IMG/VR virus record: IMGVR_UViG_3300009481_000022
Location: 1-44,896 of that record
Length of the DNA stretch: 44,896 nucleotides
DNA from: a virus
Strand: one strand, 5' to 3'
Positions 1 through 8,128 of the stretch are shown one piece after another. Position numbers and translations under genes: made by a program. The notes below the pieces were generated by a model that did no database searches, was not told where the DNA came from, and was given only the letters and a program-made list of their open reading frames with translations. Within the stretch, counting starts at the first letter, position 1; each line of letters starts with the position of its first letter.

Positions 1-912
1 AACTTTAAATGTAGAATGTGTGGCGATCAACTATCCTCGTCTTGGGAGGCAGAAAATAGAATACATGCTGTTGATGTAACAGATGCATGGTTAGAGCCTA
101 CTACAAGAGGACAAATTTTTAATTTCCAAAAAGAAGTATTAGAGGAAGAACTACAAGATGCTGTAGACAAAGGATTAATAGAAGAAATATATTGGGTAGG
201 TGGAGAGCCTTTAATGTGGGAAAGACATTGGACTATTATGAACCAACTTGTTTCTACAGGACAATCTAAAGATATAATAATACGATACAATACAAATTTA
301 AGCAAAACAAGTTACCCTAACAAATTTGGCAAAAGATATCAACTATATGATATGTTGGGAGAGTTTAAAAGAATTAATTTGTGTGCTAGTATAGACGCAA
401 CAGGAGATGTTGGAGAGTATATAAGAACAGGATTAAAGTGGGACGAATGGTTACAAAATTTTAAAGAAGGTTTATTTTTAAATGAACTTTATGGTGATGA
501 TGGTATGGTATTAGATGTAACTCTTACAACGCCCGGTTTATTTCATTTAAGAGATATGTTTGATTTAGCAACAGAACTAGATTGTAAAACATATTTTAAA
601 TTTACATACGCATTTGATCCGTCTAAAATAATGGCACCTACTGCACTACCTAAGAATATTACTATACCTGTTTGTAAAGAACTTATAGCATATATGGAAC
701 CTAGAAAGACATGGAAAACACAAGTTTATATAGACTCATTAAAGAACTTAATGGAAAGATCTAGTTTTGATGAAGAGTGGCCTGAACATTATAAATTTGG
801 TTTGATGAAAGGTAAACAACATATAGAAAGATTAGAAAGTATAAGAGAACAAAAAGTTAGATTTAGAGATACACTAAATGCTGATGCGAGGTTGTGGTAC
901 GATGACATCTAA
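1..912 (+). CDS. Radical SAM protein, twitch type (5' truncated)
   Basis: The reading frame is open from the first base, so the true start lies upstream. It opens with NFKCRMCG, the tail of a CxxxCxxC radical SAM [4Fe-4S] motif whose first cysteine would be just outside the window. A GGEPL SAM-binding motif follows (WVGGEPLMWE), then the SIDATGDVGEYIRTG segment that the third paralogue also carries (SLDGSGERGEFVRKG). The N-terminal SPASM/twitch-like part seen in the next two genes must lie upstream. Such proteins use a 5'-deoxyadenosyl radical to modify peptides or small molecules; the substrate here is unknown. The stop overlaps the start of the next paralogue, so it is part of an operon. 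Confidence 0.85.
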   Translation, partial: NFKCRMCGDQLSSSWEAENRIHAVDVTDAWLEPTTRGQIFNFQKEVLEEELQDAVDKGLIEEIYWVGGEPLMWERHWTIMNQLVSTGQSKDIIIRYNTNLSKTSYPNKFGKRYQLYDMLGEFKRINLCASIDATGDVGEYIRTGLKWDEWLQNFKEGLFLNELYGDDGMVLDVTLTTPGLFHLRDMFDLATELDCKTYFKFTYAFDPSKIMAPTALPKNITIPVCKELIAYMEPRKTWKTQVYIDSLKNLMERSSFDEEWPEHYKFGLMKGKQHIERLESIREQKVRFRDTLNADARLWYDDI

Positions 913-2104
913 AACATTTTGCCCGTTGCCGTGGAAACATTTAGCAACACACCCTCATGGAAGATTAAGTTTGTGTTGTGAAGCCGATACCACAATGAAA
1001 ACAGCATTTACAACTGATTTTGGTTTCAATAGAACTCTACAAAATACACAATATAATTATGACACTATAATGAATAGTTCGTCTTTTCGTAATGTAAGAT
1101 TACAGATGTTAAATGGAGAGTATCCACAAGAATGTAAAAGATGTTGGAACTCAGAATCGGTAGGAAACAAAAGCAAAAGAATAATAGAATTAGAAAGACA
1201 TAACTTTACAGAAGAACAAGCAATACAATGTACAGATATAACAGATGGTAGAATAAAAGATATAAGTTTTGAATTTATAGAATTAAGATTAGGTAACCAT
1301 TGTAATTTAATTTGTAGAACATGTAATCCTATTTCTAGTACTCGTTGGAGAAAAGAGTGGCAAAAATTAGGTTTGGAGGCAGGATACAATGCAATACCAC
1401 AACAAGAAATGGATTGGCCTTTAGATCAAGATTTTTGGGATAGTCTACTTTCACATGTAAATGAATTAAGATTTTTATATATTAATGGTGGCGAGCCTTT
1501 ACTTATAGACAAGCATGGTAAGTTTTTAAAAGAACTAATTAATTTAGATATAGCAAAAAATGTTACTATTGTTTATTCTACAAACTCAACGGTATCGGGT
1601 GAGGATTATGAGGATATCTGGAAAGAATTTTATAAAGTAGAAACAATGTTATCTATAGACGATATAGAAGGTAGAAATGAATATATGAGATACCCTTCGA
1701 AGTGGGACAATACAATAAAACAATATGAATGGTTTAAAGAGTTAGGTGAAAGACATGATAACATTAATACAACAATATGTCAGACAGTTTCTATATTGAA
1801 CATATATTATCTAAGTGAATTCTACGAATACTTTAATGGTACACAAATATCCTGCAACTTTGTTACTAATCCTATGTATTACGATCCTGCAATATTACCA
1901 CAGGACATAAAAGATACAATTATTAATAAATACAAAGGGGAAGTATTCTACGATACCATAAAAAATTATTTAGGTATAGAAAACAAAGGTAGAACATTAC
2001 TTCAATTTTTTGATGTTACTAACAGACAAGATGTATTAAGGAAAGAATCTTATAAAGAAACATTTTCTGAATTTTATGATTTGATAAAAGAATATGACAG
2101 ATAA
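902..2104 (+). CDS. Radical SAM protein with N-terminal twitch/SPASM-like cluster
   Basis: 400 residues from the ATG at 902. This start was chosen over an in-frame ATG at 878 because it gives an 11-nt overlap with the upstream stop and has a GAGG sequence about 10 nt before it. The N-terminus FCPLPWKHL carries C7, C25-C26 and a C78xxC81 pair, a typical auxiliary Fe-S (twitch/SPASM-like) domain, here placed before the radical SAM core. The core has CNLICRTC at 134-141 and GGEP at 196-199. It is a paralogue of both flanking genes. Substrate unknown; neighbouring SDR and 2OG oxygenase genes suggest a multi-step tailoring pathway. Confidence 0.86.
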   Translation: MTSKTFCPLPWKHLATHPHGRLSLCCEADTTMKTAFTTDFGFNRTLQNTQYNYDTIMNSSSFRNVRLQMLNGEYPQECKRCWNSESVGNKSKRIIELERHNFTEEQAIQCTDITDGRIKDISFEFIELRLGNHCNLICRTCNPISSTRWRKEWQKLGLEAGYNAIPQQEMDWPLDQDFWDSLLSHVNELRFLYINGGEPLLIDKHGKFLKELINLDIAKNVTIVYSTNSTVSGEDYEDIWKEFYKVETMLSIDDIEGRNEYMRYPSKWDNTIKQYEWFKELGERHDNINTTICQTVSILNIYYLSEFYEYFNGTQISCNFVTNPMYYDPAILPQDIKDTIINKYKGEVFYDTIKNYLGIENKGRTLLQFFDVTNRQDVLRKESYKETFSEFYDLIKEYDR

Positions 2105-3467
2105 TTTAACACAAGACGAAATAGATATTGGCATACGAGCTGAAGATAAAGGTGGCGATGAAAATATACCTTTACTTGATACAACTAAGTGTGCATTACC
2201 TTTAATACATTTACATACTTGGCCTAACAAAAATGTTTTTGCTTGTTGTTTGGGTGGTTACGATACTAAAATAGGTTCCTTAGAAGAAGGTACACTACAA
2301 GAAATATTTAACAACGATATGATGAAAGACATACGAAAGAAAATGTTAAATAACGAAAGACCAAGAGAATGTACTAACTGTTTTAAGGAAGAAGATACCG
2401 GAGGATTTTCATTTAGAAAAACTGCTAATAGAGATTTCAAACATCATTTAGATAAATGGGACGATGTTAAGGAAGACGGCACACTAGAGAAAATGGACTT
2501 AGCATATTGGGACTTTCGTTTTTCAAATGTATGTAGTTTTTCTTGTCGTAGCTGTGGTCCTCAGTTAAGTTCGGGTTGGTATAAAGATACTAAAAAGATG
2601 TATGGTAGTTTGAATTTTGAAGACAACTTTAATCTTATAAAAGAAAGAACAATAGAAGTATGGGATCAACTAGAACCTCACTTCGATACAGTAGAAAGAA
2701 TATACTTTGCAGGTGGTGAACCTTTAATGATGGAGGAGCATTATAGAATACTAAAAAGATTAATAAAGATGGAAAGAAGCGAGGTTGTGTTAATATATAA
2801 TACAAACTTAAGCACATTAAATCTTAAGAAGGATAGTGTATTAGATTTGTGGCCACAGTTTGACCGTGTTGTTATAGAAGCAAGTTTAGATGGTAGTGGT
2901 GAGAGAGGAGAGTTTGTTCGTAAAGGTTTAGTGTGGGATGAATGGAAGGAAAATAGAAAACAAATTGAAAAGGCATGTCCTAATATAGAGTTTAATATTA
3001 ACTATACAATAAGCATACAAAATGTTTTACATGTAAGAGAATGTATGGAAGAATTAATAGACATAAAAGCAATTAATAGTCCTCACAATTTTAGATTTAA
3101 TCTAGTACACCACCCTGTATGGTTAAATGTTATTATGTTGCCAGATCATATGAAACAAACAATAAAAGATTATATGGAAGAATGGAAATTGGATATAAAC
3201 AAAGACTATCCTAGATTAGCTAGAGGCTCTATAACAGCGGCTATAAATTCTTTCTTAGAGTATATGTTTTCTGAGAAAGGAAATCCTAAAATGATACAAC
3301 TATTCTGTAGACAAATGGAGATGATAGATTCTGTAAGAGATGAATGTTGGCAAGAAGCAATACCAGAAATGGCTTGCTTAGATCCTTTATGGAAAGGGGT
3401 AAGAAAAGAATTAAATACATTAGCATTAAGATATGAAACCGGGAGATTATTAGGCTATGAAAAATAA
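2094..3467 (+). CDS. Radical SAM protein with N-terminal twitch/SPASM-like cluster
   Basis: 457 residues, the longest complete paralogue of the tandem trio. C33, C51-C52, C93 and C96 form the N-terminal cluster domain (KCALPLIHLH ... FACCLGG ... RECTNC). The radical SAM core has CSFSCRSC at 147-154 and GGEP at 207-210, then SLDGSGERGEFVRKG, which resembles the first gene. The start overlaps the previous stop by 11 nt, as at the previous junction, implying translational coupling. Divergence among the three cores suggests distinct substrates or consecutive steps rather than redundancy, but that is inference. Confidence 0.86.
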   Translation: MTDNLTQDEIDIGIRAEDKGGDENIPLLDTTKCALPLIHLHTWPNKNVFACCLGGYDTKIGSLEEGTLQEIFNNDMMKDIRKKMLNNERPRECTNCFKEEDTGGFSFRKTANRDFKHHLDKWDDVKEDGTLEKMDLAYWDFRFSNVCSFSCRSCGPQLSSGWYKDTKKMYGSLNFEDNFNLIKERTIEVWDQLEPHFDTVERIYFAGGEPLMMEEHYRILKRLIKMERSEVVLIYNTNLSTLNLKKDSVLDLWPQFDRVVIEASLDGSGERGEFVRKGLVWDEWKENRKQIEKACPNIEFNINYTISIQNVLHVRECMEELIDIKAINSPHNFRFNLVHHPVWLNVIMLPDHMKQTIKDYMEEWKLDINKDYPRLARGSITAAINSFLEYMFSEKGNPKMIQLFCRQMEMIDSVRDECWQEAIPEMACLDPLWKGVRKELNTLALRYETGRLLGYEK

Positions 3468-3984
3468 AGCATTATTATGTGGTGGACACTCTAAATTTGG
3501 AAAAGTGTTTGCCGAACTATTAGAAGAACATTACGACTTAACTAACTTAAACAGGCAACAAATAAATTCGCCTGATATATTAGATGATTTAGACGACGAT
3601 TATGATTTTATTTTCTTTAATCATAACAGGGGCACAGGAGGATTTGAAGATCTAAATGAAAGTATAAAAATTAATTGTATGTTGCCTTACAGAATTGTTA
3701 AGAAACAAAAACAATTAAGAAAGGTTGGTTGGATGATTACAGGCGATTGCCATTTAAATATGGGTTATCCTACAAATCACTATTCATTAGATGAGTCCTT
3801 TCAATGTTATGTAGTTATCAAATCTATACACATGGCACAACAAAGATATTTTTCTCAACAATATAATACCTTTGTATGTGATCCTGGTATGTTAAATGAT
3901 GAAAACCATTTTAGTAAAGCAGAAGAGTTATTAGGATTTTCTTTATCAGATGACGAGTCCGATTTGATATACATGAACCGATGA
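3457..3984 (+). CDS. SDR-like NAD(P)-binding protein
   Basis: 175 residues. The N-terminus ALLCGGHSKFGK (G9, G10, G15) resembles the glycine-rich dinucleotide loop of short-chain dehydrogenases, FFNHNRGTGG sits where SDRs have the NNAG motif, and Y118VVIK122 matches the catalytic YxxxK. It is shorter than a usual SDR (about 250), ending soon after the substrate region. The start overlaps the radical SAM stop by 11 nt and its own stop overlaps the next gene as ATGA. A reductase or epimerase step in the same pathway as the radical SAM enzymes is likely. It could also be a degenerate SDR. Confidence 0.6.
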   Translation: MKNKALLCGGHSKFGKVFAELLEEHYDLTNLNRQQINSPDILDDLDDDYDFIFFNHNRGTGGFEDLNESIKINCMLPYRIVKKQKQLRKVGWMITGDCHLNMGYPTNHYSLDESFQCYVVIKSIHMAQQRYFSQQYNTFVCDPGMLNDENHFSKAEELLGFSLSDDESDLIYMNR

Positions 3985-4556
3985 AACAAATAGATCCAGA
4001 TCACCCTATATGGGAAGTTGATTTTTCTTTGCCAGATATAGAATGGCAACAGAAGGATGACTATGTTCAAGAAGGTCTGGAGATGACAAATTTAAGGCAT
4101 GAACTATTTTGTCCTGTACAGGAAGATTATTTGAAATGGTTGGATGCTTGGAAAACACAATTATTTCAAGTTATAAAACCTTTTAGAAAAGAGGAAACTA
4201 CACCTCCTGTTGCAGTTAAGATGTGGAAAAGATATTTACAAACAATACACTTTCCAGGTGGTTTTGAAAAATACTTAAATATACTATTAGATAAACCTGG
4301 TTTTATTATGAATCCACATGAGGATAATAGATATGTTGTAGGTATATTACTTGTTAATTTACAAGACAATCCTACAGGAACATACTTTACAAGCATAGAT
4401 TACAAGCTTCCTGGAACTAAAGGAAAGGGTGTATTTTTCTTAAATCATAGTAATACAATGCACGGTATTGAACAAAAAGGACCAGGAGATAGAATAATAG
4501 CATACCAACATATATCAATCGGCCACTTAAAAGATATAAATAAAACTGATGGCTAA
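3981..4556 (+). CDS. 2OG-Fe(II) oxygenase family protein
   Basis: 191 residues. The double-stranded beta-helix iron triad is visible: NPHEDN (H113, D115), MHGIEQ (H161), and R171 in GDRIIAYQHI for 2-oxoglutarate binding. Family members hydroxylate or oxidise peptides, nucleobases or small molecules using Fe(II), O2 and 2-oxoglutarate. It overlaps the SDR-like gene by 4 nt, so the two are probably made together. Many marine T4-like phages carry such enzymes without a known substrate. Here the linkage to three radical SAM proteins suggests a shared tailoring pathway. Confidence 0.78.
   Translation: MKQIDPDHPIWEVDFSLPDIEWQQKDDYVQEGLEMTNLRHELFCPVQEDYLKWLDAWKTQLFQVIKPFRKEETTPPVAVKMWKRYLQTIHFPGGFEKYLNILLDKPGFIMNPHEDNRYVVGILLVNLQDNPTGTYFTSIDYKLPGTKGKGVFFLNHSNTMHGIEQKGPGDRIIAYQHISIGHLKDINKTDG
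4535..4542 (+). promoter_or_regulatory. T4-type late promoter box TATAAATA
   Basis: An exact TATAAATA lies inside the 3' end of the oxygenase gene, 6 nt before the ATG of the next gene. T4 late boxes span -13 to -6, so transcription would start at or one base before that ATG. No Shine-Dalgarno is visible. It also encodes part of DIN, so it may be coincidental. Confidence 0.4.
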
Positions 4557-4839
4557 GGTAATACAATTTCCTAAGAAGGAACCAAAGCCCAAACTTATAA
4601 AGGGCTATAGGATGTCCTTCTATACAGAGGACGAAATAGATCTAGCGCTTTTATGTATCAATACATATGGCTGGAATCGTATCGGCTATACTAGAAACAA
4701 TCTTAGTAAAGTAGACCCTTTGTACATAAAAGATTGTTTAATACGAGGCTATAATTCAGATTTGTTTTCTTATCCAGCAAGGAAGCTTATAAATAAAATT
4801 ATAGACGGAATGGAAACTATTGAGGTTAAGGCTAACTAA
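4549..4839 (+). CDS. Hypothetical protein, 96 aa
   Basis: A small protein with a basic N-terminus (FPKKEPKPKLIKGYR) followed by an acidic and aromatic helical part (YTEDEIDLALLCINTYGW). I do not recognise the family. It overlaps the oxygenase stop by 8 nt and is followed closely by the 4841 gene, so it belongs to the same plus-strand run. No signal peptide or membrane segment is visible. Expression may come from coupling to the upstream gene or from the late box just before it. Confidence 0.65.
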   Translation: MAKVIQFPKKEPKPKLIKGYRMSFYTEDEIDLALLCINTYGWNRIGYTRNNLSKVDPLYIKDCLIRGYNSDLFSYPARKLINKIIDGMETIEVKAN

Positions 4840-4840
4840 T

Positions 4841-5176
4841 ATGCCAATATACACATTTGAAAATACAGAAACTGAAGAACAGTTTGATATGATGATGGCC
4901 ATAGCAGATAAAGAAAAATGGCTGGAAAAGAATCCCCACATGAAACAAATTATTACTGCACCAAACTTAAATTTTGGTGGTGTGGGAGATCGTACGAAAC
5001 CAGATAAAGGTTTCCAAGATGTTTTATCAAGAGTAGCAGACGCTAATCCTTATTCACCAATGGCAGATGACTTTGGTAGAAAGGATGCAAAGTCTGTTAA
5101 AATTAGAGACACAGTTAAAAAAGTTAAAAAACGAGTCGGTAATTTGATGAGTGAATCAAAACCGGACAATGTATAA
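4841..5176 (+). CDS. Conserved phage protein, FmdB-like N-terminus
   Basis: 111 residues from the ATG at 4841. An upstream in-frame ATG at 4820 lies inside the preceding gene and is less likely. The N-terminus MPIYTFENTETEEQFDMMM resembles the start of FmdB-type zinc-ribbon regulators (MPxYxFxxxxxGxxFE), but the cysteines are absent. The middle is GVGDRTKPDKGF and the C-terminus is lysine-rich (VKKVKKRVGN). Proteins of this look are common in marine T4-like phages; their role is unknown to me. Confidence 0.65.
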   Translation: MPIYTFENTETEEQFDMMMAIADKEKWLEKNPHMKQIITAPNLNFGGVGDRTKPDKGFQDVLSRVADANPYSPMADDFGRKDAKSVKIRDTVKKVKKRVGNLMSESKPDNV

Positions 5177-5235
5177 AGGAGGCAATAAGAAAATTATATC
5201 ATGTTAGATAAAATCAACTAACAGGAGAACAATTA

Positions 5236-5976
5236 ATGGCTAGAAGAAATCTTCAACTAGTTCAAGACAACAAACAAAAAGGCAGGCGCTCGACGCCACT
5301 AAAAATACAACCAAACGATCTATTCAGATTTGATCCAATTACAGACACTCAATCCTTATTTTGGCAAAAGTACAAAAAGAAAGATGCATTACTCTTACAC
5401 GGCTCTGCTGGTACAGGTAAAACATTTATTGCTTTATATAAGGCTATGGAAGATGTAATTAACAAAGGAGGCCCATACAATAAATTAATTATTATACGAA
5501 GTGCAGTACCCTCCCGAGAAATAGGACACTTGCCTGGTGACTATGGAGAAAAGATAGATGTTTATTCCATACCATATCAAAATATGATGGACGAACTCTT
5601 TCCTCAAAAAGAGAAACCATATGACAGACTGATGGAGCAAAAGAAATTATACTTTATGTGCACCTCGTTTGTTAGAGGTATTACATTAGATAATGCAATC
5701 ATACTTGTTGATGAATGTCAGAATATGAACGACATGGAAATTAACAGTATTATGACAAGAGTAGGACATCAATCTAAAATTATATTTTCTGGAGACTTTA
5801 GACAAACAGACTTATATAAGAACAATGATAAATCAGGACTTAAGAAGTTTATACAAATAGCGGAGAATATGCCGTCATTTGATACAATAGAGTTTGGTCC
5901 TGAGGATATTGTTCGTTCAGAATTAGTCAAAGAGTACATATTAGCAAGGGTAAATTACGAAGAAAAATACGAATAA
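5236..5976 (+). CDS. phoH: PhoH-like P-loop ATPase
   Basis: 246 residues with Walker A GSAGTGKT (56-63), the RSAVPSREIGHLPGD motif typical of PhoH, Walker B IILVDECQN, and SGDFRQTDL near the end. PhoH proteins are ATPases linked to RNA metabolism and phosphate stress in bacteria. They are a common auxiliary gene in marine phages, where the function is still debated. The start has a good Shine-Dalgarno (AGGAG, 5222-5226) after a 59-nt gap. The stop is followed 4 nt later by an early-type promoter, so the next gene has its own transcription start. Confidence 0.95.
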   Translation: MARRNLQLVQDNKQKGRRSTPLKIQPNDLFRFDPITDTQSLFWQKYKKKDALLLHGSAGTGKTFIALYKAMEDVINKGGPYNKLIIIRSAVPSREIGHLPGDYGEKIDVYSIPYQNMMDELFPQKEKPYDRLMEQKKLYFMCTSFVRGITLDNAIILVDECQNMNDMEINSIMTRVGHQSKIIFSGDFRQTDLYKNNDKSGLKKFIQIAENMPSFDTIEFGPEDIVRSELVKEYILARVNYEEKYE

Positions 5977-5980
5977 GTGC

Positions 5981-6009
5981 TTGACTTTTGGTCCTAAAGA
6001 GTGCATAAT
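5981..6009 (+). promoter_or_regulatory. Sigma70-like early promoter P1
   Basis: TTGACT (5981-5986), a 17-nt spacer and CATAAT (6004-6009). The spacer carries GGTCC and AAGAGTG, which recur at the same place in the promoter at 43918 and in part in the one at 6500. The predicted +1 falls on the ATG at 6016 (6 nt after the -10), so the mRNA should be leaderless. Confidence 0.8.
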
Positions 6010-6015
6010 GTACGC

Positions 6016-6519
6016 ATGAAACTAAAGAAAGCCATCGAATTTGCTACTAAAGCACATGAAGGACAGACTAGAAAATACACTGGTGAGCCCTACATTGTAC
6101 ACCCTTTAGAAGTAGCTGATATTGTAAAGACTGTAGAGCATACAGAAGAAATGCTTATGGCAGCAGTTCTACACGACACCGTAGAAGATACTGATACTAC
6201 AATACAAGACATAGACAGAGAGTTTGGACCTGTTGTGGCTCAATTAGTAGAAGAATTAACTGATGTTTCTAAGCCAGAAGATGGTAACAGAGCCTTCAGA
6301 AAAGGGTTAGATAGGGAACATTCAGCACAGGCATCTGCCCAAGGACAAACAATTAAGATAGCAGACCTTATAAGTAACACTAAGTCTATAACAGAACATG
6401 ACCCTCATTTTGCGAAGGTTTACATGAAAGAAAAGGCTTTATTGTTACAAATCCTTGATAAGGCTGATAAAATTCTTTTGAAAAAAGCACAGAAAAAGGT
6501 TGACATTTGGTTCAATTGA
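6016..6519 (+). CDS. HD-domain hydrolase, MESH1/SpoT-like
   Basis: 167 residues. HD-superfamily metal ligands typical of (p)ppGpp hydrolases are visible: H29 in YIVHPLEVA, H53-D54 with E57-D58 in VLHDTVEDT, and the ELTDVSK segment. The small size and lack of a synthetase domain fit a stand-alone MESH1-like hydrolase. It may act on (p)ppGpp or another nucleotide pyrophosphate in the host cytoplasm. I chose the ATG at 6016 because the fold begins KKAIEFATKAHEGQ; a GTG at 6001 lies inside the -10 region. There is no Shine-Dalgarno, and the promoter places +1 at this ATG. The 3' end contains the next early promoter. Confidence 0.82.
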   Translation: MKLKKAIEFATKAHEGQTRKYTGEPYIVHPLEVADIVKTVEHTEEMLMAAVLHDTVEDTDTTIQDIDREFGPVVAQLVEELTDVSKPEDGNRAFRKGLDREHSAQASAQGQTIKIADLISNTKSITEHDPHFAKVYMKEKALLLQILDKADKILLKKAQKKVDIWFN

Positions 6520-6528
6520 GTGCATAAT
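6500..6528 (+). promoter_or_regulatory. Sigma70-like early promoter P2
   Basis: TTGACA (6500-6505), a 17-nt spacer and CATAAT (6523-6528), located in the last codons of the HD gene. It shares GAGTGCATAATGTA with the promoters at 5981 and 43918. The following leader AATAAAAAGTGAGGACT is nearly the same as the one before 43980, and contains the GTGAGG ribosome site for the gene at 6565. Confidence 0.82.
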
Positions 6529-6564
6529 GTATGTATATTAAATAAAAAGTGAGGACTAAATAAT

Positions 6565-6927
6565 ATGAAACAAGAACTAATAACTAAAATCGAAGGACTT
6601 TGTAAAGCAATCGAAGGACAACACTTCAAAGCTTTCCCAAGCCTTAAAGACTACGGTGTTACTTACAAAGCAGGCCGTAAATTCTGTAAAATTATTATTA
6701 CTGACGGCAACGGCGGTGATAGATCTGTATGGGGTTTCGTTAACCTAACACATGAAAAGTTCAACGAAGGCGATGTACTTAAAGCAGCCGGTTGGGCAGC
6801 TCCAGCTCTTAACAAAGCTAGAGGAAATGTTTTAAACGGTTACAGAGTAGGAGCTAGAGAACAATATGGTCCTGGTTACTTGTCTGGTTACTCAGCAGGT
6901 GGAACTAGAGACGGAGGTCTAGTTTAA
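6565..6927 (+). CDS. Hypothetical early protein, 120 aa
   Basis: A soluble, glycine- and lysine-rich protein. The readable core SVWGFVNLTHEKFNEGDVL is followed by an Ala/Gly/Arg-rich tail ending GGTRDGGLV. I recognise it only as a type seen in marine phages, with no assigned role. It sits first behind a strong early promoter with GTGAGG as ribosome site, so abundant early expression is likely. Its codons (many GGC, GCC, AAC) look less AT-biased than in neighbouring genes, which may reflect high expression. The stop overlaps the next start by one base. Confidence 0.7.
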   Translation: MKQELITKIEGLCKAIEGQHFKAFPSLKDYGVTYKAGRKFCKIIITDGNGGDRSVWGFVNLTHEKFNEGDVLKAAGWAAPALNKARGNVLNGYRVGAREQYGPGYLSGYSAGGTRDGGLV

Positions 6928-7109
6928 TGGAAGATAGGGAACACGAATATCTAATGAGCGTCCAGGATGAACTGAGCGCTCATAATGACGCAGCCCAAGA
7001 AGCACATCACATGGAACAAGAAGAAGCCCAAGCAAAAGCAGAAGGTTTTTGTATCCATTGTGGTTCCGATATAGATGATTGTACAGGATATAAATGCTGG
7101 ATTAGATAA
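6927..7109 (+). CDS. Small zinc-ribbon-like protein, 60 aa
   Basis: An acidic, His- and Glu-rich helical N-terminus is followed by C42xxC45 and C52xxxxC57 (FCIHCGSDIDDCTGYKCW), a plausible four-cysteine zinc site. Such mini zinc ribbons often mediate protein or nucleic-acid contacts, but no partner can be named. It overlaps both neighbours by one base, so it is translationally coupled inside the P2 operon with the nuclease that follows. Confidence 0.7.
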   Translation: MEDREHEYLMSVQDELSAHNDAAQEAHHMEQEEAQAKAEGFCIHCGSDIDDCTGYKCWIR

Positions 7110-7771
7110 TGTTTATACACGAGTCGGTTGACTTAGCTCAACTGAAAAGAAAAAATACTGAAGAAGGGCGTCGTTATGAGACGCCCCAAGGTGCTCTTTA
7201 TCCTTCGGTAACGACAATACTTTCCCACAAGTCAAAGCCCTTTATACAAGCATGGCGAAAACGAATAGGTGAGAAAGAGGCAGACAAAATTTCCTCACGA
7301 GCAGCTCGTAGAGGTACAAAAATTCATCATCTTGTTGAACACTATCTCAACAACGATACAGAAAAAGAACAAGAAGGTATCTTAACATTAGATTATATTG
7401 ATAAAGAAATGTATATCAATATGAAAGATCTGTTAGAAGATATCAATAATATTAGATGTTTAGAATCTACAATGTATTCAGATCACTTACGATTGGGTGG
7501 ACAAGTAGATTGTATTGCAGAATATAAAGGTCAACTTTCTGTTATAGATTTCAAAACATCTACAAAAAGAAAAACAAGATCACAATGCTATAATTACTTC
7601 ATACAATGTAGCGCTTATGCTATTATGTTCGAGGAACATACAGGCATACCAATCAATAATTGTGTTATTCTAATGACACAACAAGACGACGGTCCAGTGG
7701 TATTTACTGCTACAAGAGACGATTTCGTACCTAAACTTATCGAAGCTCGAGATGCATACGAGAATAGATAG
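7109..7771 (+). CDS. PD-(D/E)XK exonuclease, MGME1/RecB-like
   Basis: 220 residues. The nuclease core is GGQVDCIAEYKGQLSVIDFK: D134, then D147xK149 on the next strand. It is preceded by RGTKIHHLVEHYL (H73-H74), a helix typical of RecB/Cas4/MGME1-type single-strand exonucleases. The likely role is DNA processing during replication, recombination or host-DNA breakdown, acting in the cytoplasm. The absence of cysteines for a Fe-S cluster argues against Cas4 proper. It is the last gene of the P2 operon; a late promoter follows at 7781. Confidence 0.82.
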   Translation: MFIHESVDLAQLKRKNTEEGRRYETPQGALYPSVTTILSHKSKPFIQAWRKRIGEKEADKISSRAARRGTKIHHLVEHYLNNDTEKEQEGILTLDYIDKEMYINMKDLLEDINNIRCLESTMYSDHLRLGGQVDCIAEYKGQLSVIDFKTSTKRKTRSQCYNYFIQCSAYAIMFEEHTGIPINNCVILMTQQDDGPVVFTATRDDFVPKLIEARDAYENR

Positions 7772-7780
7772 GACGATTTG

Positions 7781-7788
7781 TATAAATA
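7781..7788 (+). promoter_or_regulatory. T4-type late promoter TATAAATA
   Basis: An exact late box in the gap after the nuclease gene, 52 nt before the start of the first lipoprotein. The leader holds a GAGGAG ribosome site. The gp33 coactivator gene in this window supports use of T4-like late transcription. Confidence 0.75.
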
Positions 7789-7840
7789 ATACAAGGTGAC
7801 GATAACAATAATATAATAATAATGTCATCGAGGAGTAAAA

Positions 7841-8128
7841 ATGAAAAGGATACTAGCTATCCTTCCTTTCCTTTTTATTGTAGGTTGTGCCTCAGTAGCG
7901 ACAGGCATAGACACAGCTAGAAATGTAGTAGCAACAAGCGTCTCAACCGTTACAGAGGCAGGTGCTTCTATGGTTGGCGCAGTAGCTAAAGATGTTTCTG
8001 ATGTTGTTTCTACAACGGCAGAAGTAACTGCTGGTGTTGTTGATACTATAGGCGATGAAGTCAAGGACCAAGCAAAAGAGCTTGAAGTTAAAGAACCTGA
8101 CTTCCCTACAGGAGAATTAAAGGACTAG
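7841..8128 (+). CDS. Small predicted lipoprotein A (95 aa)
   Basis: The signal peptide MKRILAILPFLFIVGC ends in a lipobox-like IVGC, with C16 as the predicted lipidated residue. The mature part is a long Ala/Val/Thr-rich amphipathic helix (TEAGASMVGAVAKDVSDVV...), ending EPDFPTGELKD. The same DFPTGxLK ending appears in the -1 frame of the second small lipoprotein at 8572. The Shine-Dalgarno GAGGAG is well placed. Together with the holin-like gene and the secreted hydrolase downstream it could be a spanin-like lysis component or an envelope/exclusion lipoprotein. No family assignment. Confidence 0.75.
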   Translation: MKRILAILPFLFIVGCASVATGIDTARNVVATSVSTVTEAGASMVGAVAKDVSDVVSTTAEVTAGVVDTIGDEVKDQAKELEVKEPDFPTGELKD

